A stretch of DNA of 12,752 nt, from the NCBI GenBank assembly GCA_002451155.1, contig DKBG01000223.1:7837-20588 (forward strand). The letters run 5' to 3'. Position numbers and translations under genes: made by a program. Each line of letters opens with the position of its first letter. The stretch's first letter is position 1. The notes under the pieces were generated by a model. It did not search any database. It saw only the letters and a program-made list of their open reading frames with translations, and was not told the origin of the DNA. Origin of the DNA: Ignavibacteria bacterium UBA6906. Its GTDB lineage: Bacteria; Bacteroidota; Ignavibacteria; UBA10030; UBA6906. This document shows, one piece after another, positions 1 through 7,366 of this stretch.

Positions 1-2
1 CT

Positions 3-62
3 CGTCCGGCGGATCTGCCGAAGGAGACGCTTGAATTTCCGTTGATTTGTGCCGATGCTTGA
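3..62 (+). CDS. Possible C-terminal tail of an upstream gene (partial)
   Basis: One frame is open from the window edge to a TGA at 60-62 and encodes about 19 residues (RPADLPKETLEFPLICADA). Codon use looks coding-like, and the stop lies 41 bases before the metal-transporter start on the same strand, as expected for a preceding gene. The other two plus frames stop earlier (32-34 and 43-45). Nothing identifies a family. A 19-codon open stretch is easily chance, so this is a weak call. Confidence 0.2.
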   Translation, partial: RPADLPKETLEFPLICADA

Positions 63-93
63 CCGCCAGGTATCACATGACCATCCTATCTCT

Positions 94-98
94 GGAGG
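94..98 (+). promoter_or_regulatory. Shine-Dalgarno site that fixes the transporter start
   Basis: GGAGG is followed by a 5-base spacer and the ATG at 104. The longer in-frame start at 47 has no such site and would add a 19-residue N-terminus unlike the family, so 104 is preferred. Confidence 0.75.
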
Positions 99-103
99 CA
101 TAC

Positions 104-799
104 ATGCCAACAGTCCCTCATCTGGAATCACATTTCACGGCAAGCGAGACGGTTCGAGACATCGTTATCGGCATGTCGGACGGCCTGACTGTTCCTTTCG
201 CCCTTGCCGCCGGACTAACGGGAGCCGTTGCATCGGCCAGCATCGTCGTCACGGCAGGACTCGCGGAAATGGCGGCCGGATCCATCGCCATGGGTCTGGG
301 GGGATATCTTGCAGCCCGGAGCGACGCGGAACATTATGCGAGTGAGTACCGGCGGGAAGAGAGGGAAGTGGTCGAAAAAGCTGATATCGAGCGGCAGGAG
401 GTATCGGATATCCTGAAATCCTACGGTCTCTCCGACGAAGAGGCCCTGCCGGTCGTGAATGCCCTTTCCCGACGTCCGAAACAGTGGGTGGAATTCATGA
501 TGCGCTTCGAGCTGGGGCTCGAAAAGCCGGACCCCAACCGTGCGCTCGCGAGCGGCCTGACAATCGGCAGCGCGTACACGGCGGGCGGACTTATTCCCCT
601 TCTGCCCTACTTCTTCGTCACCGCAGCCGCGGAGGGCCTCTGGTGGTCTGTCGGAGTCACCCTCGGTGCATTGTTTGTTTTCGGACACATCAAAGGTCGA
701 TTCACCGGAACCCGACCCCTGCGCAGCGCACTTCACACAACAGCGATCGGAGGAGTTGCCGCCGCATTCGCATTCGCGATTGCCAGACTGGTCGGATGA
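104..799 (+). CDS. VIT1/CCC1-family Fe2+/Mn2+ transporter
   Basis: A 231-residue membrane protein of the vacuolar iron transporter (VIT1/CCC1) family. Members move ferrous iron or manganese out of the cytosol, usually as a proton antiporter. Residues about 15-42 carry the family signature IVIGMSDGLTVPFALAAGL with the conserved TM1 aspartate (D26). TM2 (about 45-71) contains E55, M58 or M63 and a GLGGYLAARS end. A charged, glutamate-rich cytosolic segment follows (about 74-104, YRREEREVVEKADIERQEV), matching the metal-binding helices of VIT1. Three further hydrophobic segments lie at about 152-172, 176-195 and 208-229. Length is normal for bacterial members. The gene stands alone and converges on the lipoprotein gene. 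Family assignment is firm; choice between iron and manganese is not possible. Confidence 0.92.
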   Translation: MPTVPHLESHFTASETVRDIVIGMSDGLTVPFALAAGLTGAVASASIVVTAGLAEMAAGSIAMGLGGYLAARSDAEHYASEYRREEREVVEKADIERQEVSDILKSYGLSDEEALPVVNALSRRPKQWVEFMMRFELGLEKPDPNRALASGLTIGSAYTAGGLIPLLPYFFVTAAAEGLWWSVGVTLGALFVFGHIKGRFTGTRPLRSALHTTAIGGVAAAFAFAIARLVG

Positions 800-822
800 C
801 ATCGTCCGTTGACCGGCTCTGA

Positions 823-853
823 AGCGGAAGCCGTTCCCCGCGCGGCTTCCGCT
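823..853. terminator. Hairpin between convergent genes, probable bidirectional terminator
   Basis: AGCGGAAGCCG (823-833) pairs perfectly with CGGCTTCCGCT (843-853), giving an 11-bp stem and a 9-base loop. It sits in the 95-base gap between the transporter stop (799) and the lipoprotein stop (895), where both converging transcripts must end. Neither side has a U-tract, so it may act with Rho or as an mRNA 3'-end barrier rather than as a classic intrinsic terminator. Confidence 0.55.
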
Positions 854-894
854 CCGCCCAATGGCCGACGAACACCCCGCACGGCGCAACGCAC

Positions 895-1770
895 TTAATC
901 CAGTACAACCACGAGATAGCTGTCCTGCCAGAATTTGTCCGGCCTCAGGATCCTGAGGTCCGAGTTCCGCTCATCCACCTCGGCCATCGCGAAGAATTCC
1001 TGATTCCTCCGCGGGAGAATTTCGTCGATCTTCCCACTCACGTGGATCATTTCGTCTTTCGCCCTGTCCAGTGGAGTGAATTCAGCAGGGTCAACGCCAC
1101 TCGCCATAATCGTCGTTGAGCCGAGAAGTCCCCAGAGAAATCCTCCTTCCTCTGTGATAATTCCCTTCTTCCGCAGTTCATCCCGCGTGCCAGCCACATA
1201 ATAGACCGTGTTCATCCTTCGGTGCTGGCTGTCGAGCAACATCTCCTTTTCCTGCAAGAGCTTCGTCTTTTCCATCACGGTGGCCTCGAGGCCCTGAATC
1301 CGTGCTTCGAGCTGTGCAATAGACTGCTCCCGTTCCTGCAGTGATGATTTGAGATTCTCCACAAGCGTGTTCAGGCTCTTAATATCCCCCCGGTAGGAGC
1401 TTATTCGAGCCTGAAGCTGTCCGATCTTCTTCCGGTTATCCTTCAGGGTGGACCCGATTTCTTCGATGTTGTTCAACAATTGTTCCCTTGTGTCGAGGGT
1501 CGACACCGCGACAGATCCTTCGACACCTTTTGCGCGCTCGACAATCTTCCCCTCCTTTGCGCGCGCGAGCTCCAGATCAGCGTAGATTTCGTTCACCGAT
1601 TTGACCACATCATCGATGTACCGGTCGCGTTCCGAGAGCTTCTCCTGGAGACCAGTCCGATCGGTCTGTGATTCCGAGAGCTGGTTCTGGAGCGATTCCT
1701 CTTTCGCGCGGTCGGAACATCCCCAGAGCAGCAGCCCGCACACAACTACCAGCAGATACGAATGTTTCAT
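895..1770 (-). CDS. Coiled-coil lipoprotein with conserved C-terminal domain, function unknown
   Basis: A 291-residue protein with a short lysine-containing N-terminus, a hydrophobic stretch and a cysteine at residue 18 (LLLWGC-S-D), consistent with a signal peptidase II lipobox; W at -2 is atypical. S at +2 would favour the outer membrane under E. coli sorting rules. Residues about 22-185 are a long, charged, heptad-like coiled coil rich in Q, E, K and L. Residues about 186-291 form a compact domain beginning NTVYYVAGTRDELRKKGI followed by EEGGFLWG. That NT-YYV-GT-ELKKKGI-EGGFL pattern recalls uncharacterised proteins common in Bacteroidota-like genomes, some automatically named Cbp1-family adhesins. 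The ATG at 1770 is preceded by a purine-rich GGGGGAAG. The start at 1959 would lie upstream of the predicted transcription start and would bury the signal peptide, so it is rejected. It has its own promoter. Confidence 0.82.
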   Translation of the reverse strand: MKHSYLLVVVCGLLLWGCSDRAKEESLQNQLSESQTDRTGLQEKLSERDRYIDDVVKSVNEIYADLELARAKEGKIVERAKGVEGSVAVSTLDTREQLLNNIEEIGSTLKDNRKKIGQLQARISSYRGDIKSLNTLVENLKSSLQEREQSIAQLEARIQGLEATVMEKTKLLQEKEMLLDSQHRRMNTVYYVAGTRDELRKKGIITEEGGFLWGLLGSTTIMASGVDPAEFTPLDRAKDEMIHVSGKIDEILPRRNQEFFAMAEVDERNSDLRILRPDKFWQDSYLVVVLD

Positions 1771-1840
1771 GGCTTCCCCCTTTGTTATGGAAGTGTCAAA
1801 CGAGATGAGTGACGTCGGCATTCGTGAAATCGCCTGCGCA

Positions 1841-1880
1841 CCGCTCCCCCCCCGCGACAGTTTCTCCAACGCGGGAGCGG
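1841..1880 (-). promoter_or_regulatory. Strong stem-loop in the lipoprotein mRNA leader
   Basis: On the plus strand CCGCTCCC (1841-1848) is complementary to GGGAGCGG (1873-1880), with an inner CGCG/CGCG pairing (1853-1856 with 1870-1873) that leaves a run of C residues bulged. In the minus-strand transcript this is a stable hairpin ending about 70 bases before the start codon. It could be an mRNA stabiliser or translation-control element. No known riboswitch class was recognised. Confidence 0.4.
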
Positions 1881-1903
1881 CACGCCTGACGACTCTGTTG
1901 CCG

Positions 1904-1938
1904 GACTGCTTCCTGAAGACATCCAATCGCCTGCAGTC
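1904..1938 (-). promoter_or_regulatory. Second stem-loop in the lipoprotein leader
   Basis: GACTGC (1904-1909) and GCAGTC (1933-1938) can pair around a 23-base loop near the 5' end of the predicted leader. It is weaker than the 1841-1880 hairpin and is listed because both lie in the same roughly 185-base leader. Confidence 0.2.
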
Positions 1939-1961
1939 ATTCCTTGGTGACGCGTGCATCT

Positions 1962-1990
1962 ATTATAGTGAGCTGGGAGGGGGTGCTCAA
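1962..1990 (-). promoter_or_regulatory. Sigma70-type promoter for the lipoprotein gene
   Basis: Reading the minus strand, -35 TTGAGC (1990-1985) is followed by a 17-base spacer and a perfect -10 TATAAT (1967-1962). The start point would be near 1955, giving a leader of about 185 bases before the ATG at 1770. This is the best-looking promoter in the window and indicates that the lipoprotein is transcribed independently of the regulator genes upstream. Confidence 0.7.
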
Positions 1991-2015
1991 TCGGGAGAAG
2001 AATGTATTTGCGGAT

Positions 2016-2044
2016 CTAGGGCAAACACCCTAGTGTCTCGACAC
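2016..2044. promoter_or_regulatory. Inverted repeats upstream of the lipoprotein promoter (candidate operator)
   Basis: CTAGGG (2016-2021), six bases, then CCCTAG (2028-2033) form a perfect 6-6-6 inverted repeat. Abutting it, GTGTC-TC-GACAC (2033-2044) forms a second dyad. They lie about 61-89 bases upstream of the predicted start near 1955, a typical activator position. The TAGGG...CCCTA core resembles half-sites bound by some NarL/FixJ regulators (for example the NreC type, which uses a 4-base spacer). The NarL-type regulator gene next door makes it a candidate target; this is inference. Confidence 0.4.
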
Positions 2045-2073
2045 CTCGTCCGGTTATCGAACTCGAGGACGAG
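2045..2073. promoter_or_regulatory. 7-bp inverted repeat downstream of the regulator gene
   Basis: CTCGTCC (2045-2051) pairs with GGACGAG (2067-2073) around a 15-base loop. It lies about 130 bases past the regulator stop and could help end that transcript or be a further protein-binding dyad. No U-tract follows. Confidence 0.25.
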
Positions 2074-2138
2074 AAACTGGCGAAACCAAGGATGAGCGCG
2101 AGCATTTGGCGATGATGCCGAAAAGATCGCTACGGGAT

Positions 2139-2156
2139 CCGGCACTCGTATGCCGG
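2139..2156 (-). terminator. Hairpin after the response-regulator gene
   Basis: CCGGCA (2139-2144) and TGCCGG (2151-2156) form a perfect 6-bp GC-rich stem with a 6-base loop, 49 bases downstream of the regulator stop codon on the minus strand. There is no U-tract, so its termination role is uncertain. Apart from this hairpin, the inverted repeats and the lipoprotein promoter and leader, I see no gene in 1771-2204. Confidence 0.3.
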
Positions 2157-2204
2157 CCAACGATCACGCACGAGAAACAGAAGTCTATCGGGGGACCACG
2201 CGTG

Positions 2205-2882
2205 TCAGGGATCGGGCGTGATCAGGCCGAGGCTGATGGCATGGCGAACAAGTCCCGCGGTATCATGGATGTCCAGTTTCTGCATGATATTCGTCCTGTG
2301 CGTGTTCACCGTCCGGAAACTGAGGAACAGGAGCTCAGCAATCTTGCGATTCGTATACCCCTGCGCGATGTACCGCAGGACCTCTGTTTCCCGCGGGGTA
2401 AGACGACTGTCGCCCGCAGCCGGTTTCGGTGATTCCGGCTGGTCCTGCTCGCCAGCCCGCTTCAGAAATCCTTCGACGATGATGTTGGATATTCCCGGAC
2501 TGAAGAATCTCTCGCCGGCCACGGCGGACCGAATCGCCTCGAAGATTTCTTTCTTTCGCGCGTTTTTCAGGACGTACCCGCTCGCTCCCGCCCGGAGGAT
2601 CTGGAAGGCATATTCCTCGTCCTGGTGCACCGAAAGGATGATCACTTTCACCTCAGGCTGCCGTTCTTTGATGCGTCTGGTGGCCTCGATTCCGTCAAGG
2701 TTGGGCATGGAGATGTCCATCAGTACGACATCGGGCTTGAACTTTGCCGCCAGCCGGACTGCATCCTCTCCGTCCACCGCCTCGGCGACAGCGGCAAAAT
2801 CGGCACCGCTCCGCAGAAGGGCGCGGAGGCCGCTCCGGACCACGTCATGATCGTCAGCGATGAGTACTCTGATCTTTGCCAT
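2205..2882 (-). CDS. NarL/FixJ-family response regulator
   Basis: A 225-residue DNA-binding response regulator. The receiver domain (about 4-120) has the acidic pair D10/D11, phospho-acceptor D56 in VVLMDISMP, S84 (IILSVH) and K106 (YVLKNA). After a Q/P-rich linker, a LuxR-type helix-turn-helix (about 159-222) begins LTPRETEVLRYIAQG and contains the recognition helix region RTVNTHRTNIMQKL. It should be phosphorylated by the kinase encoded immediately upstream, whose reading frame it overlaps by 29 bases, implying translational coupling. The start at 2882 (MAKIRVLIADDH) places the receiver correctly. The upstream in-frame ATG at 3053 lies inside the kinase gene and adds 57 residues unlike the family. 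Targets are unknown; nearby cytochrome genes and the lipoprotein promoter are candidates. Confidence 0.93.
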   Translation of the reverse strand: MAKIRVLIADDHDVVRSGLRALLRSGADFAAVAEAVDGEDAVRLAAKFKPDVVLMDISMPNLDGIEATRRIKERQPEVKVIILSVHQDEEYAFQILRAGASGYVLKNARKKEIFEAIRSAVAGERFFSPGISNIIVEGFLKRAGEQDQPESPKPAAGDSRLTPRETEVLRYIAQGYTNRKIAELLFLSFRTVNTHRTNIMQKLDIHDTAGLVRHAISLGLITPDP

Positions 2883-4668
2883 GAGAATCCAATGGAATAT
2901 GTACTGTAACTGTTGTTCCCTGGTCCGGCTCCGAACGGATGTCGCAGCTGCCGCCCAGGATTTCTGCGCGTTCCCGCATGCTGAGAAAACCCGCTCCGTG
3001 TCCTCCTTCGCGCGCACGCAGCACGTCCTCTGCTGAAAATCCTCTCCCATCATCCTCGATTTGGAGTATCAGTCTCCCGCCGTCGGCGGCCAGATGCAGG
3101 CCGACAGATGCGGCATTCGCGTGACGCGCGACATTCGACAATGCCTCCTGCGCAATCCTGTACACCGCGATTTCGACGTTCCCCTCCAGCGGAGAGGGCA
3201 GCGCCGAATCCACGTACAGCGTCGCCGGAACATGATGGTGCAGCTCGAAATCCCTGCAAAGTAGCCTCAGAGCGATGGTCAATCCAAAATCGTCCAGCGC
3301 GCTCGGCCGAAGGTTTGACGAGATCCGCCGGACTTCGCTGATGGAGCGGTCGAGCTCCTCGGTCATTTCCCCCAGCTCTCTGGAGACCCTTCTGTTCAGA
3401 GGCCGGACGGATTCTTCCATTGCCTCCACCCGAAATTTCATCCCGCTCAGCCGCTGGCAAAGGTCATCATGGAGTTCCCGGGAGATGCGGGCCCTCTCCT
3501 CCTCCTGCGCCTGCTGAACTGACGAAGCGAATGCGCGGAGCCCCGCCAGACGCTGTCGTTCCGCCTCTGCCAGCCGGCCGGTCATCTCATTGAACGCATC
3601 ACCGAGGATTCTGAACTCATCGCTCGACCGCAGTTCAACCTGCTGAGGTTGTTCTCCTTTTGCAACAGCATTCATGACGGAAACGAGAGCCCGGAGTGGT
3701 CCGGTAATGCTTCTCGTCGTGACCAGTCCAGCTCCGGCGGCAAATGCGACACTGAAGAGAAGCAGTACGAGTATCCGGGTATTGGCGATCTGTCCGGCCT
3801 CGATCAGATCGGTTTTTGCCGCGGCCAGTCCCAGTTCTGTCCGGGTCTGGAGCTGATCGTTGATGAGAGACCCGAGATCGCGATAGGATTCCATGAACGC
3901 AAGTTGTTGTGCCTCTCTCTCCTTTTGCAGCTCGATCATCCGAAGCGCAAGGGGTAACGTCTGATCAGCCCGCTGCCGCAGCTCGGCCGCCCAAGCCTTC
4001 TCATCGGGTGAGAGGAGGACAACCCGATACACGTCGAAGAAATGTTCAAATTTACGCCTGGCGCTCGTCAGTGCCACGATGGCGCCTGGATCACCGGTCA
4101 GCAGATAGTTGCCGAGAGCTCTGAGAAGACCGTTGATCGCCACCTGCATTCCGAGGGCCGCCTGCAGCCTTCGATAGGCGACCGGATCATCCGATTTGAT
4201 CGCTGCCTGGATTCTATCAGTAAGCAATTCGTCGATCTGGATGAAATCCTTCTGGAGATCCTCCATCTGGCGTGTTTGCCTGTCCTTGAGCGCAAACTGG
4301 TCGGCGGCAAGAGTGTAGAATCGGGTGAACTTCTCCTGAATATCCGGGTCAAGTCGTTCGCCTCCGCCTGCCCGTACCGCGGTCTCAAAGGCAGTCTGCT
4401 TTTCAAGAAAGTTGTCCCTCCCCTTCTCAAATGCCTGCCGGAATCGCCGGTCGCCGGTCGAGAAATACCCGAGCGCCGCAAACGCTGCCTCGGCGAGATT
4501 TCCTCCCATTCCTGATACGGCCGAATTGGTCGGCTCCTTGACCCGGGTGACCTCCTCAAGTTTCTCCCGGACCATGTTCGTCTGAGAATAGGAGAACAAT
4601 CCTATGACGATGCACAGAATCACGGGAATCGCTATACCGAGGCCGAGTTTTGTTCCTATCGTCGTCAT
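2854..4668 (-). CDS. Membrane sensor histidine kinase, NarX/DegS-type (HisKA_3)
   Basis: A 604-residue sensor kinase. TM1 is at about 9-28. A largely helical periplasmic domain (about 29-293) follows, then TM2 (about 297-316), HAMP (about 318-372) and a HisKA_3 dimerisation domain (about 385-453) with the phospho-acceptor H400 in ISRELHDDLCQRL. The HATPase domain (about 496-593) has N512 in AQEALSNVARHA, EDDGRGF at 538-544 and the G2 region GHGAGFLSMRERAEILGG at 556-573. The catalytic motifs are intact. The periplasmic part has two related segments, GYFSTGD (67-73) and NYLLTGD (187-193), suggesting two CHASE3-like or stacked four-helix modules. The start at 4668 puts TM1 at the N-terminus and has GGGTGGGA upstream; the open frame back to 4869 is not used. 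It overlaps and is co-transcribed with the regulator gene. The ligand is unknown. Confidence 0.92.
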   Translation of the reverse strand: MTTIGTKLGLGIAIPVILCIVIGLFSYSQTNMVREKLEEVTRVKEPTNSAVSGMGGNLAEAAFAALGYFSTGDRRFRQAFEKGRDNFLEKQTAFETAVRAGGGERLDPDIQEKFTRFYTLAADQFALKDRQTRQMEDLQKDFIQIDELLTDRIQAAIKSDDPVAYRRLQAALGMQVAINGLLRALGNYLLTGDPGAIVALTSARRKFEHFFDVYRVVLLSPDEKAWAAELRQRADQTLPLALRMIELQKEREAQQLAFMESYRDLGSLINDQLQTRTELGLAAAKTDLIEAGQIANTRILVLLLFSVAFAAGAGLVTTRSITGPLRALVSVMNAVAKGEQPQQVELRSSDEFRILGDAFNEMTGRLAEAERQRLAGLRAFASSVQQAQEEERARISRELHDDLCQRLSGMKFRVEAMEESVRPLNRRVSRELGEMTEELDRSISEVRRISSNLRPSALDDFGLTIALRLLCRDFELHHHVPATLYVDSALPSPLEGNVEIAVYRIAQEALSNVARHANAASVGLHLAADGGRLILQIEDDGRGFSAEDVLRAREGGHGAGFLSMRERAEILGGSCDIRSEPDQGTTVTVHIPLDSHGKDQSTHR

Positions 4669-4826
4669 GCTGTTGCGTCCCACCCTTTCCGCGGGCACAC
4701 GATTCGGAGCAGCCTGCTGCTTCCTGCTCAGGCTCAGGACTATTGTGCCTGACTGTTCTCCAATGAACGCAAATGGGCGGAAAACACCAAGTGGGGCGAC
4801 AGACAAATTCCTGCCGAACTTACGGG

Positions 4827-4842
4827 CAGATATCCTGGAATA
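4827..4842. repeat. 16-bp element shared with the divergent cytochrome promoter region (copy 1)
   Basis: CAGATATCCTGGAATA lies 159-174 bases upstream of the kinase start, in the 265-base gap between the octaheme cytochrome stop and the kinase start. It matches 15 of 16 bases of the element at 7367-7382 on the same strand. It contains a partial dyad, TATCC-TGG-AATA. It may be an operator controlling both transcripts. No convincing sigma70 promoter was found in this gap. Confidence 0.35.
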
Positions 4843-4933
4843 TTGGGCTGACCTGTTCCCGTTGCTCACCGGGGAGGGTGGTATTGCGGAGCACCGACTG
4901 AAGAGAAAAAGAAGCAGGATGGAAATCCAATGT

Positions 4934-7276
4934 TCAGGGGCGCACTGCCACCTCCTGGTAGAGGCGGATTACCTGCGGGTTGTCCGGCATAAGGGCCAGC
5001 AACGTCGTCGCATGAGGGAGTGCACGGGCCGGGTCGCCGGCCTCCCGGTAATATTGGACGAGCGCAAAAAGAATTTCCGTGTTGTACGGTGATCGCCGTA
5101 CTGCGTTTTCGAGAAGACGCACTGACCGATTGGACTCTCCCGCATCATGCAAGCCCACCGCATAGACGTAGGTGTATCTGGTATTGGCGGAGTCAATCTG
5201 CAATGCACGTCCCACCGAGACGAGTCCCTCCTTCCGCTTTCCCTGACGGATGAGAAGCAGGCCGAGTGCGTAATGAAGATCGGCGGCCTTCGGGCTAAGA
5301 CTAATACCTCTTTTCAGGAGCCGTTTGCCATCGTCCTCCCGACCGAGGGATCGATATAGGTCCGCGAGGTTAACATATCCGAGTGGAGAGAGGGAATCCA
5401 GGGAGATTGCATTTCGGTAGGCCGTCGCCGCCTCGTCGCTCCTCTGTCGACCGGCATACACATTCCCCAGCATGGCCCACGACGTGGGTCGATCGCCGTT
5501 GTAGCGGGTCATCTCCTCGTACTCCATGACGCGTTGATCCATCAGGGAATTGTCCGCGGCCGAAAGGCCCTGCGGCGACACCGGAGCCAGCACCCGTACA
5601 GCCTCCAATCGCACGGCGCGAACGGCGTCGTTGAGGGAGCCTCGACCCATCGCAAACCGCCTGTCCAGAGGCAGTCCCTCGATACCCTTGACTGCCCCCA
5701 GACGCACAATCGGGTCCGGGTCCAAGAGAACCCGGCTGATCGCATCGGAAGATGCCGGGCCGCCGTATCGGTCGAGCAGGGAAAGCGCCGTCGCTCGGAC
5801 AATCGCCGGCTGAGCCGGGTCAGTAGCAAGGTGAACCAGGCGAGCCTCCGCGCCGGGTGCCCCGATCCTCCCCGCCTGGAGGATTTCCCCATAGTGCACC
5901 GGCCGCGTTCCGTCATGAGGGTACCAGCGGGCAAGGGAGTCGGCAGCCCACTGTGGGCTTTTTGTCGGGTGGCATTTGTTGCAGGCATTGGGAATGCCGA
6001 ACCGCACGGTGAAATCCGGTCTGGGTATGCGTATGCTGTGATCGAGCCGGGGGTCAACAACCATGTACGTCGTGGTGGGCATGTGGCACCCCGTGCATGC
6101 GGCGCCTGTTGAATCGGGATTATGGAAATGGTGCGCGCGCGTTCCGTACGACCCCTGAAGATGACATCGATAGCAGACCGTGTTTCCCGGCGAGTAGATC
6201 CTGGCGCCGTGCGGTTCGTGGCAGTCGGTGCAGACCACCCCCTTATGGTACATCTTGCTCTGACGGAAAGACGCATACACATACACCTCATCACGAATCT
6301 GTCCGTCAGCATAGTACATCCCTTCATCCAGGAGCTGCGGGACGAAGGTATCCATGAACCGGCCGCCCTGGTTGTAGGAGGGGTCGATGCGGGCACGACG
6401 GGAATGGCACTGCGCACACACTTCGACCTGTGTCATTGGCCGGACCGGAACTGTTCGCCGTGCTGTTTTCGCGCCCGCGTCGAACACCCATGTTCCCCCG
6501 GCCGGGTCGTTGAGCTGCACCGGTAATCCCTTCCGGTCGCCAGCCCGGGGTTTCCACCCTGCCTGAACTCTCTTCCCCCAGGCCACGTGTTCCGAACCTG
6601 GCCCATGGCAGGCTTCGCAGGAGACATTGATCTCCGACCAGCTGGTCCGGAATGCCGAGGTGTCAACGGAATATTTCTTTTGCAGATCGGTGGAGTGACA
6701 GTCAGCGCACATGAAGTTCCAGTTCTGCATCAGGCCGGTCCAGAAGAGTTCGTCGCCCGGCACAATTCGTTCATTCTGGTAGATATGGAACCAGCGCTGT
6801 CCTCCCTGTTCTTTTGACCTTGTATCCCAGCAGAGCGGGAGTGTTTGCAGTCGTCCGCCGGGAAACTCGACGAGATACTGCTGCAACGGCGTGACGCCGA
6901 ACGTATATTTCACCTCATACTCATGGAGACCGCCAGCGGGTCCCTCGGTTACCACGATAAACTTGCCGGCCCGTCTCAGAAAGCGGGAGGTGACACCATA
7001 CCAGGTGAACGACGCGGAGTTGAAATTACCCAGAACGGTGGATTCGCTCACAGCCTGCATCGCCCGGTCATGATGCGATCCGCTCCAGAGTTCAGCTTCT
7101 TTCCTGTGGCAATCCACGCACTGCTCCCTTCCGACATAGGAGGCGGTCAGCGTGTCGGCCGCAGGGGACCTGGACGATTGTCCAGAGTCGTCCGCTGATC
7201 GTGTGCAGTTAAGGGCGGAACAAAGCAGAACCGGGAGAAGCGAAATGATGAGCGTGGGTTTATGCGTCCGAATCAT
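4934..7276 (-). CDS. Octaheme c-type cytochrome with HEAT and TPR repeats
   Basis: A 780-residue exported cytochrome. A hydrophobic signal (about 8-22) ends near C24 (SALNC), a possible but non-canonical lipobox. Eight CxxCH heme sites lie at C53, C190, C220, C287, C349, C368, C394 and C432. The first heme is followed by WSGSHHDRAM, and the next 100 residues match a conserved family (GVTSRFLRRAGKF, TFGVTPLQQYLVEFPGGR, NWNFMCADCHS) that I recognise from environmental genomes, annotated only as multiheme or TPR cytochrome. Residues about 475-565 are HEAT-like helical repeats and about 598-775 hold about five TPRs, so a redox head is joined to a protein-binding scaffold. It probably acts in the periplasm or at the membrane surface in electron transfer. 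It is transcribed divergently from the bc operon; its start has only a modest AGGA site. Confidence 0.88.
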   Translation of the reverse strand: MIRTHKPTLIISLLPVLLCSALNCTRSADDSGQSSRSPAADTLTASYVGREQCVDCHRKEAELWSGSHHDRAMQAVSESTVLGNFNSASFTWYGVTSRFLRRAGKFIVVTEGPAGGLHEYEVKYTFGVTPLQQYLVEFPGGRLQTLPLCWDTRSKEQGGQRWFHIYQNERIVPGDELFWTGLMQNWNFMCADCHSTDLQKKYSVDTSAFRTSWSEINVSCEACHGPGSEHVAWGKRVQAGWKPRAGDRKGLPVQLNDPAGGTWVFDAGAKTARRTVPVRPMTQVEVCAQCHSRRARIDPSYNQGGRFMDTFVPQLLDEGMYYADGQIRDEVYVYASFRQSKMYHKGVVCTDCHEPHGARIYSPGNTVCYRCHLQGSYGTRAHHFHNPDSTGAACTGCHMPTTTYMVVDPRLDHSIRIPRPDFTVRFGIPNACNKCHPTKSPQWAADSLARWYPHDGTRPVHYGEILQAGRIGAPGAEARLVHLATDPAQPAIVRATALSLLDRYGGPASSDAISRVLLDPDPIVRLGAVKGIEGLPLDRRFAMGRGSLNDAVRAVRLEAVRVLAPVSPQGLSAADNSLMDQRVMEYEEMTRYNGDRPTSWAMLGNVYAGRQRSDEAATAYRNAISLDSLSPLGYVNLADLYRSLGREDDGKRLLKRGISLSPKAADLHYALGLLLIRQGKRKEGLVSVGRALQIDSANTRYTYVYAVGLHDAGESNRSVRLLENAVRRSPYNTEILFALVQYYREAGDPARALPHATTLLALMPDNPQVIRLYQEVAVRP

Positions 7277-7366
7277 TGACTGTCCTGTTGCTGCTGGCGA
7301 GTGTGGGCGTCACCTCCCGGGTTCCGGCCGGGAAGGAAGGGAATATCATGTGCAGTCAATCTATAC

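Noticed and set aside
47..103. Longer N-terminus for the metal transporter starting at 47
   Set aside because: No ribosome site, and 19 extra residues unlike the family; ATG 104 has GGAGG at 5-base spacing.
215..889. Long antisense open frames, also at 5542-6417, 8561-9337 and 11600-12421 on the minus strand
   Set aside because: They are opposite or in another frame of well-supported genes, and their translations are R/S/P-rich without family motifs, as expected in GC-rich DNA.
1771..1959. N-terminal extension of the lipoprotein to an ATG at 1959
   Set aside because: It would bury the lipobox signal peptide and begins upstream of the predicted transcription start near 1955.
2883..3053. Extension of the response regulator to an ATG at 3053
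   Set aside because: This stretch lies within the kinase HATPase domain in another frame, and the receiver domain is complete from 2882.
4669..4869. Extension of the kinase to an ATG at 4869
   Set aside because: It would place 67 residues before TM1 and cover the non-coding gap; the ATG at 4668 has a G-rich ribosome site.
4901..4928. Possible intrinsic terminator after the octaheme-TPR cytochrome (GGAT-TTCC-ATCC followed by a pyrimidine-rich stretch on the minus strand)
   Set aside because: The stem is only four base pairs and the T-run is interrupted, so it is too weak to call.
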